From: SKHV01 sp963678565
GTDB lineage: Bacteria; Bacteroidota; Bacteroidia; Bacteroidales; Prolixibacteraceae
DNA: 64,000 bases
Direction of reading: 5' to 3'
NCBI GenBank assembly: GCA_963678565.1
Contig: OY782875.1
Span: forward strand, 2,976,001 to 3,040,000
Shown one piece after another: positions 8,221 through 15,457 of this stretch. Within the stretch, counting starts at the first letter, position 1; every line of letters begins with the position of its first letter. Under the pieces are notes generated by a model that made no database searches, had not been told where the DNA came from, and worked only from the letters and a program-made list of their open reading frames with translations. Made by a program: the position numbers and the translations under genes.

Positions 8221-9789
8221 ATCAATAACCGCCAAAACAATATATCCCTCTACTTTCAATCGTACCATACTGGAATTGAAATCCATTTTTCACACCAAAT
8301 CCTGAAAGAGTTTTGTTCTTTCAATCGTACCATACTGGAATTGAAATTAGTGTTCACCCATTTAGACTGGGACTTATTATTGACTTTCAATCGTACCATA
8401 CTGGAATTGAAATTGGAAAAAGGAGGATAAAACTATTACTGAAATAAGGGCTTTCAATCGTACCATACTGGAATTGAAATTCTTCAACAGATACCTCGCA
8501 GTTTCCCATTAAGAAACCTTTCAATCGTACCATACTGGAATTGAAATGCAGTTACAACTTCATGGACGACCGCGAATGCTTCTACTTTCAATCGTACCAT
8601 ACTGGAATTGAAATATTAAAATGAGATAGTCATGAATGAAATTACCGAATATCTTTCAATCGTACCATACTGGAATTGAAATAGTATTGTTAAAGCCATA
8701 ATTAAATACTTTAAGGACTTTCAATCGTACCATACTGGAATTGAAATAAACTCCTTCTTTCATAGCTTCATTCGCCAACGCTCTTTCAATCGTACAATAC
8801 TGGAATTGAAATTCGTGATCGATCGCCTCTAATACTTTAAGTTCTGCGCCTTTCAATCGTACCATACTGGAATTGAAATCCGTGAAAGCTTATACTGTTG
8901 GCAATTATATCTCCTTTCAATCGTACCATACTGGAATTGAAATTCGTTACGTTCATTAACTTTATCAAGATAACCTTGCTTTCAATCGTACCATACTGGA
9001 ATTGAAATAAGTATTATATGAATAATATACCTTGTTTATTTTACTTTCAATCGTACCATACTGGAATTGAAATTTATAGAATACATTCAATTAAAAGACC
9101 CTGAAAGCTTTCAATCGTACCATACTGGAATTGAAATTCCAAAGTGTATATTCTGGCGCCACTTGTTATGTCTTTCAATCGTACCATACTGGAATTGAAA
9201 TAACTCCCTATTTGATTGTTTTCTCTTTTCAATTTCTTTCAATCGTACCATACTGGAATTGAAATCTATTATTATACGGCGCGGTGGCGTTGGTTGTGAC
9301 TTTCAATCGTACCATACTGGAATTGAAATTAACTACTACGGTCGACTTCAATTTACTTGGAATGGACTTTCAATCGTACCATACTGGAATTGAAATCTGG
9401 TAACTATGTTTTATAATAAAGTTGTTTCCAAACTTTCAATCGTACCATACTGGAATTGAAATAGCTTACTGCGCTACGTCCTTGTTTGCTAGGGCTTTCT
9501 TTCAATCGTACCATACTGGAATTGAAATACACTTGCCAATTTTGATTTAATTGTGTTTCTTGTAATCTTTCAATCGTACCATACTGGAATTGAAATGATA
9601 TTATTCCCTTTACTTTTCAGGGTGGTGTTGCTTTCAATCGTACCATACTGGAATTGAAATGTAAACAGAGTAATACTATTAGGTAACGTTGGCACTTTCA
9701 GTCGTACCATACTGGAATTGAAATGATTGTAAAATATAATGCTGGCATTGATGAGGCTGCTTTCAATCGTACCATACTGGAATTGAAAT
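8189..9789. CRISPR. CRISPR array, 25 repeats of 30 bp and 24 spacers, no cas genes nearby
   Basis: Repeats begin CTTTCAATCG and end GGAATTGAAAT (plus strand); spacers are 34-38 bp and all different. Repeat starts are 8189, 8253, 8318, 8384, 8451, 8518, 8585, 8653, 8718, 8783, 8850, 8914, 8979, 9044, 9108, 9172, 9236, 9300, 9367, 9433, 9499, 9567, 9631, 9695 and 9760. Twenty-three are identical; the 8783 copy has one C-to-A change (GTACAATAC) and the 9695 copy one A-to-G change (TTTCAGTCG). Read on plus, the 3' end ATTGAAAT and the repeat body resemble type I-B repeats of clostridia (…ATCGTACC…GGAATTGAAAC); read on minus, the end ATTGAAAG equals the Pyrococcus tag. Orientation is therefore left open. 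No Cas protein is encoded in the window, so processing would need proteins from elsewhere in the genome. Confidence 0.97.
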
Positions 9790-10110
9790 ACTGAAGTAAA
9801 CAAATGGTCTTAACGAATTAAATTTCCGAGAAGCGAATAGTAATAAGGTATTTTAAAATACAGAATAGAATCTCCAAGACTTATTAGAGTGCTTTGAAGT
9901 TTAAGAATGAATAGTATTTCATTGGTAAATGACAAAATTCAATTCTCCTAACACAAAATAAAATGTCAAGTTTATTACTTAAAAAACTGAATATTTTTTT
10001 TCAGGGAGAATCAAATTCAAATCAATTATATTGTTTTACAAAGCCTTACAAAAACTTTATACTTTAATTATTTATCACCTATCAGAATTTTATTCTAATA
10101 GTGAAAGAAT
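9790..10110. other. AT-rich right flank of the CRISPR array
   Basis: There is no convincing gene in this stretch. It is very AT-rich and contains a short palindrome GTATTTTAAAATAC near 9850. If the array is transcribed leftward this would be the leader; if rightward, it is the trailer and the leader falls over the small gene at 7975. I see no further repeat remnants here. Confidence 0.4.
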
Positions 10111-10140
10111 AAAACCTTTCCAAATGCATAGAAAGGTTTT
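10111..10140 (-). terminator. Terminator downstream of the integrase operon
   Basis: A perfect 10-bp inverted repeat (AAAACCTTTC/GAAAGGTTTT) with a 10-nt loop is followed on the minus strand by a T-rich tract. It would end transcription coming from the integrase and the small gene behind it. Confidence 0.65.
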
Positions 10141-10242
10141 ATCTATTTATAATTCTTCAAAATGCTCCAACATTTCTTGCTGGTCATCATCAATATATTC
10201 GCAAAGCTTTTTCAATGCTCTTTCTTGAATTGAGATAAATGA

Positions 10243-10482
10243 TTAATCTTTAAGATCACCGGATGCAAAAGAGTCGATATCAAATTTTACAGACAAGTAA
10301 AAATCATCTTCACAGTAATAATCAATAAAAACCGTTGTATTTATGAAATTAAAGTGAAGAAAACATTCGCTATCATCATAATACTCCTTTGTCATATACT
10401 CAGGGAGTCGCAGCGTAAGCTTGTCCTTCTCAAATTTCAAAATCAAGAAGGTAGGTAAAATCAGTTTCCCAAGATTAATCAT
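10243..10482 (-). CDS. Small acidic protein of unknown function, coupled to the integrase
   Basis: This 79-residue protein is not recognised. It alternates short hydrophobic strands with acidic stretches (for example YYDDSECFLHF and DYYCEDDFYLSV), suggesting a small beta-rich cytoplasmic protein. Its ATG overlaps the integrase stop codon by 8 bp, so translation is probably coupled and it could be an accessory factor such as a directionality factor, though it lacks the basic helix-turn-helix typical of those. After its TAA the same frame runs on for 31 codons with gene-like composition (to 10147), so it may be a shortened form of a protein of about 111 residues. Confidence 0.6.
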   Translation of the reverse strand: MINLGKLILPTFLILKFEKDKLTLRLPEYMTKEYYDDSECFLHFNFINTTVFIDYYCEDDFYLSVKFDIDSFASGDLKD

Positions 10483-11764
10483 TTGACTTCCCTCCTTTCT
10501 TCCCTTTTTTATTATTCTTTTTCTTCTTTTTAGGTTTATCAGAATTTAAAAGGTTTGACATTCCATTTTTAATCGCTTGTTCCTGGACTTTAGCATAAAT
10601 CTGAGTTGTTCGAACACTTGAATGCCCTAACATTTTAGATACTATCTCAATAGGCACACCATTATTTAAGGCTATAGTTGTCGCAAAAGTATGACGAGCA
10701 ATATGTGATGTTAAATTCTTTTTGATTTTACATCTAATTGCAACTTCTTTTAAATACCCATTATAGTTTTGGTTACTTATTTCTGGAATAACTCTACCCT
10801 CTTTTATTCTTTGTGGATGATCAGCATATTTGTCAATAATTTCATCAACGATTGGCAAAATAGGAACAAGAAACTCAGTGTTTGTTTTTAACCGTCTATT
10901 TTTCACCCATTTTGTTCCTTCTTTATCAATATAAAAATGCTCCATTCGCAATTCTTCCACATCCCCATAGGCTATTCCTGTATGGATACAAAACACAAAC
11001 ATATCACGAACCTTATCTAATCGTTTTTCTGATATGGCAATTGAAATCATTTTTTCAATTTCTTTCTCAGATAGTACTTTTCGTTCAACTGGTTCATAGT
11101 GCATTTTAAATTTAAAAAATGGGTTATGTTCCAAATAACCTTCGGCATAAGCTTCATTGATTATTTTACCTGCATTCTTAATATATTTCATTGTAGAATT
11201 GTGATTACACTTCCGAACGGATTTTAAATAATGCTCGTAATCATTTAGGAATTTGTAATTAACACCTTCAAAACAAATGTCACTAAGAGAATAAACATTT
11301 TCCAGAAACTCTTTCACATGAGACAAAGAAGTTTTGTGTCGTTTTAATGTAGATGCAGAATGACCTTTTGTACCTATTAATTCTTGAAATTTTTGGTTGT
11401 GTAATTCATAAAGCTCTAACAATGTTGGATTCTTCTCTTGATTAGGATCTGGTTGGCCTTTATATACACTTTTTACAAGTTCTGCTGTAACTTCTTTCTC
11501 TTGCAAAATAAGCTTCCTTCTAATCTCATTTAATTCACCTTTCACGATGGTAACAAAATCATTAATTCTTTTTGCTTCTGCTGAATTAGAAAAACACTTT
11601 TGTGATTTTACATCAAATACTCCTTTGGGAACTTCATAAGATAAACTAAACTCTGTTCTCTTACCATCAACTGTAACTCTTGCATAAAGCCCTTCCTTTT
11701 GGATTTTTTTGTGCCTTTTTGTTCTTGTTAGAATGAGCACACTAAAACTTGATAAGTTTGTCAT
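10475..11764 (-). CDS. int: Tyrosine recombinase/integrase of the island
   Basis: This integrase of 429 residues should excise and integrate the island at the 3' end of ssrA. It has an N-terminal arm-binding region, a SAM-like core-binding domain (about residues 90-200) and a C-terminal catalytic domain. Catalytic positions visible are His354 and Arg357 (HIARH), the GH of LGHSS, and the nucleophile Tyr390 in QIYAKV. The first catalytic arginine is missing: the usual TGLRYSDV block reads TGIAYGDV with Ala265, a change known from IntDOT-type integrases of Bacteroidetes. The tail is a lysine-rich stretch of about 20 residues. ATG 11764 is preferred to the open extension to 11827, which adds a hydrophobic stretch foreign to the family. 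Confidence 0.92.
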   Translation of the reverse strand: MTNLSSFSVLILTRTKRHKKIQKEGLYARVTVDGKRTEFSLSYEVPKGVFDVKSQKCFSNSAEAKRINDFVTIVKGELNEIRRKLILQEKEVTAELVKSVYKGQPDPNQEKNPTLLELYELHNQKFQELIGTKGHSASTLKRHKTSLSHVKEFLENVYSLSDICFEGVNYKFLNDYEHYLKSVRKCNHNSTMKYIKNAGKIINEAYAEGYLEHNPFFKFKMHYEPVERKVLSEKEIEKMISIAISEKRLDKVRDMFVFCIHTGIAYGDVEELRMEHFYIDKEGTKWVKNRRLKTNTEFLVPILPIVDEIIDKYADHPQRIKEGRVIPEISNQNYNGYLKEVAIRCKIKKNLTSHIARHTFATTIALNNGVPIEIVSKMLGHSSVRTTQIYAKVQEQAIKNGMSNLLNSDKPKKKKKNNKKGKKGGKSND

Positions 11765-11851
11765 TTTTGATAAAATTTTATTGGTTAAAACTATGACAAA
11801 CGGAAAAGCATCTAAAACGTAAAACAATGCATTTCAATGCATTAAACACTA

Positions 11852-11912
11852 AATCGGGAGTTGTTCGGGAGTCGTTGATACTTTTTAAGACCGACTCCCG
11901 AATTGCCACCTC
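11852..11912. promoter_or_regulatory. Inverted and direct repeats upstream of the integrase (arm sites/operator)
   Basis: The motif ACTCCCGA(A/T) appears three times here: twice on the minus strand (11853-11860 and 11864-11871) and once on the plus strand (from 11894). The two arms TTCGGGAGTCG (11863-11873) and CGACTCCCGAA (11892-11902) form an 11-bp inverted repeat with an 18-nt loop. The plus-strand copy is part of the 19-mer repeated at 6177-6195. Position upstream of int suggests arm binding by the integrase and control of its own gene. Confidence 0.55.
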
Positions 11913-12004
11913 AGAATATGCATTTTATTGCTTTTTTCTGCATAAAGCAAAAATCACAAAACATTCATTTTGTGACAATTACGGTTTTTTGCGTTGATTT
12001 AAAA

Positions 12005-12028
12005 TTGGAAAAAGTGGAGCTGCCGGGA
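12005..12028. repeat. Right attachment repeat (within the ssrA 3' end)
   Basis: This is the second copy of the 24-bp direct repeat, identical to 6093-6116. Bases 12015-12028 are the last 14 bases of tmRNA, so this copy keeps the RNA gene intact after integration. Confidence 0.85.
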
Positions 12029-12407
12029 TTCGAACCCGGGTCCAAACAAGGAAACCATTAGCTTTCTACATGCTTAGCCTCGACTTAATTTTCGAGCAGT
12101 AACTGGATCAAGGCCACCGATCACTACCTTAGCTTCTTTAATTTCAGAATCGAGCCAAAGCATCAAGATTCCTAGTTTTCAATTACGAGCGTTTCCGATT
12201 CGGACCGGCAGAAAACAGAACCATCCGGGAAACGTCTTGTTCCAACATCTAATGCCGGAATTAAGTTAATCTACTATAATTCGATTAAGCTGCAAGAGCA
12301 AAATTTTCTTCGCCTATTATAATTGTAATTGCTTAATTAAGGGCAAACAATCAAAACCCTGCATGCTTACTCACAATCTCTACCTGCTGTCAAAACCAGT
12401 CAGCCCC
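12015..12407 (-). ncRNA. ssrA: Transfer-messenger RNA (tmRNA)
   Basis: tmRNA rescues stalled ribosomes and tags the nascent protein for degradation. The 5' end GGGGCUG pairs over 7 bp with CAGCUCC at the 3' end, with the G3-U identity pair for alanyl-tRNA synthetase. The T-arm (CCGGGTTCGAATCCCGG in RNA sense) is intact. The reading frame starts at the resume codon GGC and encodes GEENFALAA followed by TAA at 12285-12314. The 3' CCA is not encoded: the discriminator A is followed by CUU. A possible promoter element TAGTTTTG lies upstream on the minus strand (12426-12433). The 3' end serves as the integration site of the adjacent island. Confidence 0.96.
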
Positions 12408-12458
12408 AATTATGAAAAGTGGTTGCAAAACTAACAATTCTTTTTGATATTACTAAAG

Positions 12459-13061
12459 CTAAATTCTAATTCCAAGTGCAATTCGTAACATGCTAATTTC
12501 TTTGCTTGAAGTTTGAGATTTATAAAGATCATAGTTTGGCACATATTCAAATGTTGTCGTAAGTCTTTTATAAGCAACTTTTAATCCTACTGTAGTCGTT
12601 TTAGACCGAAACTGAAAATGTATTGAATTACGATAATTGTCATGCAAACAAATACCGTATTTGATATAAGGAATAATTATAATATCTTCATTTATCAAAT
12701 ATGCTAAGCCCGGCCCAATAGCATATTCCACGCTTTTATTCGGTAGTGAATTTGGATTCACATAGGTAGTACCTTCTAATTTAAAATTGATTGCTTGAAG
12801 GACCAAAGCCCCCATCACGTTTAAACTTACCTTATTAGTTCCAATAATTCGCGAAGTATGAGAATAACTCACAAATATTCCTTTTGTATTAATAGCATCA
12901 TTTGAACTCGGTTGTACCATTCGAATACCTACAGGTGTGCCAACTTCTATATTCGTGAACGAACTTTTTAATTTATTAGAACTATTGCTAGATGAAAACT
13001 GTGCGAAACATACAGAAGTCAAGACTACTAAGAAACAGGTGCAAAATACTTTTATCTTCAT
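12459..13061 (-). CDS. Secreted protein of unknown function, probably an outer-membrane beta barrel
   Basis: This protein of about 200 residues starts with a cleavable signal peptide (MKIKVFCTCF…CFAQ). The rest alternates polar and hydrophobic residues in short strands and ends in a hydrophobic strand (LRIALGIRI), as expected of a small outer-membrane barrel. No family is recognised. The ATG at 13061 is preferred because it opens directly with the signal peptide; a second ATG four codons earlier at 13073 directly abuts the stop of the upstream gene. With that gene (a beta-propeller lipoprotein) it forms a two-gene operon, so both probably work in the cell envelope. Confidence 0.6.
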   Translation of the reverse strand: MKIKVFCTCFLVVLTSVCFAQFSSSNSSNKLKSSFTNIEVGTPVGIRMVQPSSNDAINTKGIFVSYSHTSRIIGTNKVSLNVMGALVLQAINFKLEGTTYVNPNSLPNKSVEYAIGPGLAYLINEDIIIIPYIKYGICLHDNYRNSIHFQFRSKTTTVGLKVAYKRLTTTFEYVPNYDLYKSQTSSKEISMLRIALGIRI

Positions 13062-13073
13062 AAGATGATACAT

Positions 13074-14162
13074 TTAAAGTTCTAGATTCCATATATTATA
13101 CTTTCCAAACAAATTTCCGCGCTGTGACAAGAAATAAACCGATTGGTCATCTGATGACCAGCATGGCGACAAATCATTCCCAATATGATCGGTTAATTGA
13201 GTTACATCCTCGGTAACTAAATCATAGAGATACAAATCTAAATTCATTTGTTGTTCATCAATTACAGGTGTTGAACCTACAATCAATAACTTTTTTCCAT
13301 CGTTTGAAATTTGCGGAGTAGAATAACCAACTTCTGAATCGCTTAATAATCGCTTACTTTTTTTCGTGCTTAAATTGTAAGCAAAAATCTCACTACGATG
13401 ATTTTCTTCATTAATTTTTGCATAATAAACTACACCATTTTTGCTATCAACATTACCTGCCATACCATTAAATAACTCCTTCACTTCTTTATTATTTCGA
13501 TTAACCGAGAAAGTGCTAAAATTTTCATAAATACCACACGAAAAATAAAAGATAGAATCGTTATCCAAGCTTACACAAAAATCAAGGTCATCAGTGTCAA
13601 TCACTTTTGACTTTTCATAAGTTCCAATAGTCGATTTGTAAATTCCCAAATTGGGATATTTATGAAATCTTTTAATCCCAGAATAACTAATGTATTCATT
13701 TCCATAATCATCATTCACAATCACTTTTTCCACCATTCCTCCTCCTTTGTAGTTCTCAGCTTGATCAGCTACAATAGGCTGAAGTTTCGTTGGCGACTCT
13801 GTTCCTGTAAAATAAACAGCCGAATCGTGATTACTAAAATGCATATCAAAAACATTCATCCTTACAACAACAGCACTATCTTTGTTCAACTTCTGATCAA
13901 TCACAAACAATTCACGAAATACTCCTGCATCTTTAATGTATAGTAGTTTTTGATCGTCGGAACTAACATCTATTGTTGGAGCAGCATACCAATATAGCTG
14001 ATCATTACGATGTAACATAGGATCAGCAACCTTATGCTCTTTGTTGGTAATTTGCTTAAAGCCTAGTTCACTCTCCTTCTCAGTTTGAATTGGCGTGTAA
14101 TTAATAATCTGACAACTTGATAAAAAAATGGAGAAGGCAAAAATTAGAAAATACTTTCTCAT
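13074..14162 (-). CDS. Lipoprotein with TolB/PD40-type beta-propeller repeats
   Basis: This 362-residue lipoprotein has a clear lipobox (LSSC, acylated Cys17). The C-terminal half shows repeated PD40-like blades such as TPQISNDGKKLL and SPCWSSDDQSVYF with the typical PxWSxDG spacing, and the N-terminal half probably completes the propeller. Such proteins are found in periplasmic or surface complexes, where the propeller mediates protein contacts; some fuse to OmpA domains in the type IX secretion system, but no such domain is present here. It directly abuts the gene for a barrel-like protein. Function is unknown. Confidence 0.65.
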   Translation of the reverse strand: MRKYFLIFAFSIFLSSCQIINYTPIQTEKESELGFKQITNKEHKVADPMLHRNDQLYWYAAPTIDVSSDDQKLLYIKDAGVFRELFVIDQKLNKDSAVVVRMNVFDMHFSNHDSAVYFTGTESPTKLQPIVADQAENYKGGGMVEKVIVNDDYGNEYISYSGIKRFHKYPNLGIYKSTIGTYEKSKVIDTDDLDFCVSLDNDSIFYFSCGIYENFSTFSVNRNNKEVKELFNGMAGNVDSKNGVVYYAKINEENHRSEIFAYNLSTKKSKRLLSDSEVGYSTPQISNDGKKLLIVGSTPVIDEQQMNLDLYLYDLVTEDVTQLTDHIGNDLSPCWSSDDQSVYFLSQRGNLFGKYNIWNLEL

Positions 14163-14284
14163 AGTTAGTATATTGGTTTAGTTATAAAAAGAGTTTCTAA
14201 GATAGAAAATTTATAATGTTCAGAATCAAAACAAACAAAATATTGTTGGAACGGTTATACTGTTTTATAATATAAAAACCTATC

Positions 14285-14893
14285 ATGGAATTTGAATCAC
14301 TAGAAGATAAATTTGGATATGCCATTGGAATTAACTTGGCAATAAACCTTCATCGTTCAGGAATGCGTGTTAAACTCGATTCGTTGTTTAATGCAATTTC
14401 CGACATTATGGAAGAAAAGGAACCTCGATTAACCGAGAAAGAAGCAAATGATGTTATCAACAAGTATTTTACCGAATTCAGAAAAAGTAAAGGAGACATT
14501 AATAAAGCTGAAAGTGATAAATTCTTGGCCGAAAATGCAAAGAAAGAAGGGGTAATTACTACTAAAAGCGGACTTCAATACAAAATACTCAAAGAAGGAG
14601 ATGGAAAGAAACCAACCGCAATCGATTCTGTAACTTGTAATTTTCATGGTACGCTAATAAATGGAACTGTTTTCGACAGTACCTACGAAAAAGGAAAACC
14701 TGCTACCTTTAAAGTTACCAGCGTTATACAAGGATGGCTTGAAGCCTTGCAAATGATGCCTGTTGGCTCGAAATGGCAATTATTTATTCCTGCAGATTTA
14801 GCCTATGGCGAATCGGGAATTGGCGGAACAATCGAGTCAAACATGGCGCTACTATTTGAAATTGAATTACTTGAAATCGTTAAACGATCATAA
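14285..14893 (+). CDS. FKBP-type peptidyl-prolyl cis-trans isomerase
   Basis: This cytoplasmic isomerase of 202 residues has no signal peptide. Residues 1-80 are the helical dimerisation/chaperone region of FkpA/FklB-like proteins, and residues 95-200 the FKBP domain with GLQYKIL, NGTVFDSTYEKG, VIQGWLEALQMM and the AYGESGIGG loop. It helps protein folding by isomerising Xaa-Pro bonds. It is monocistronic, with a strong terminator 18 bp after the stop. Two paralogues lie at 26826 and 27458. The FKBP loop reads GESGIGGTIESNM and is less canonical than in the paralogues. Confidence 0.92.
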   Translation: MEFESLEDKFGYAIGINLAINLHRSGMRVKLDSLFNAISDIMEEKEPRLTEKEANDVINKYFTEFRKSKGDINKAESDKFLAENAKKEGVITTKSGLQYKILKEGDGKKPTAIDSVTCNFHGTLINGTVFDSTYEKGKPATFKVTSVIQGWLEALQMMPVGSKWQLFIPADLAYGESGIGGTIESNMALLFEIELLEIVKRS

Positions 14894-14911
14894 TATTTAA
14901 AATCGAACAAT

Positions 14912-14946
14912 AAGCAGCGATCCATCAATGAATCGCTGCTTTTTTA
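14912..14946 (+). terminator. Rho-independent terminator after the FKBP gene
   Basis: A 10-bp stem AAGCAGCGAT/ATCGCTGCTT with a 10-nt loop is followed by a T run. Confidence 0.85.
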
Positions 14947-15099
14947 TGCCAAAAATTTGATCGAAATTCAAATAATCAAAAAAATAACATTTTTTAAGAA
15001 TTCAATTGAACAAAAAAAACACTTAATTGTAATATCGGTATGCTATCTTTCTTATAGGGTAGTTGGCTTAATTAAAACCTAACACAAAATTATCTTGCT

Positions 15100-15432
15100 A
15101 TGAATAAAATACAATTACTGTTAATATTTGTAATCGTACTTTCGATCTCGTCGTGCTCAAAGAAAACTACCTCTTCAGACGAATCAAGTACTCAAACGCA
15201 AACTCAACAAATAGAACAGCTTACCTTTAATGTAAAAGGAATGACTTGCACCGGTTGCGAAGAAACCATTGAAACGAATGTAAAAAAACTAGAAGGCATT
15301 CAAAATGTTATTGCATCACACACCGAAAAAACAGCAATAATAGAATACGATCCTCAAAAATCAGACACCACGAAAATAAAAGAAGCTATTTCCGAATCGG
15401 GATATGAGGTAACCGGAATTAGTCAATTATAG
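15100..15432 (+). CDS. Heavy-metal-associated (HMA) domain lipoprotein
   Basis: This 110-residue lipoprotein (lipobox SISSC, Cys19) carries a linker rich in Ser, Thr and Gln and then one HMA domain with the metal-binding GMTCTGC motif (Cys50, Cys53). It probably binds copper in the periplasm. It is the first gene of a run that encodes a cytochrome oxidase and its SCO assembly factor, so delivery of copper to the CuA or CuB centre is the likely role, by inference. The gap to the next gene is 25 bp. Confidence 0.85.
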   Translation: MNKIQLLLIFVIVLSISSCSKKTTSSDESSTQTQTQQIEQLTFNVKGMTCTGCEETIETNVKKLEGIQNVIASHTEKTAIIEYDPQKSDTTKIKEAISESGYEVTGISQL

Positions 15433-15457
15433 AAATACAGTTTGAAAAATTATACTT

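Larger units (their letters stand above)
6093..12028. mobile_element. ssrA-integrated genomic island with HipBST, CRISPR array and integrase
   Basis: The segment is bounded by exact 24-bp direct repeats, one forming the 3' end of the tmRNA gene. An integrase gene lies next to the ssrA end, the usual layout for elements that use tmRNA as target. Cargo in order is hipB, hipS, hipT, a small unknown gene, a CRISPR array, a small unknown gene and the integrase. No conjugation, replication or phage structural genes are seen, so it is a non-autonomous or passively moved integrative element, or the remnant of a larger one. Insertion keeps ssrA intact because the right repeat restores its 3' end. Confidence 0.8.

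Noticed and set aside
8656..8865. Open frame of 69 codons on the minus strand
   Set aside because: It consists of CRISPR repeats and spacers read through; the repeat gives FQFQYGTIE-like text in one frame and has no own gene signals.
9570..9803. Open frame of 77 codons on the minus strand
   Set aside because: Again made of CRISPR repeats and spacers, not a gene.
10031..10228. Open frame of 65 codons on the plus strand
   Set aside because: It crosses the terminator hairpin of the integrase operon and lies opposite gene-like minus-strand sequence; composition is not protein-like.
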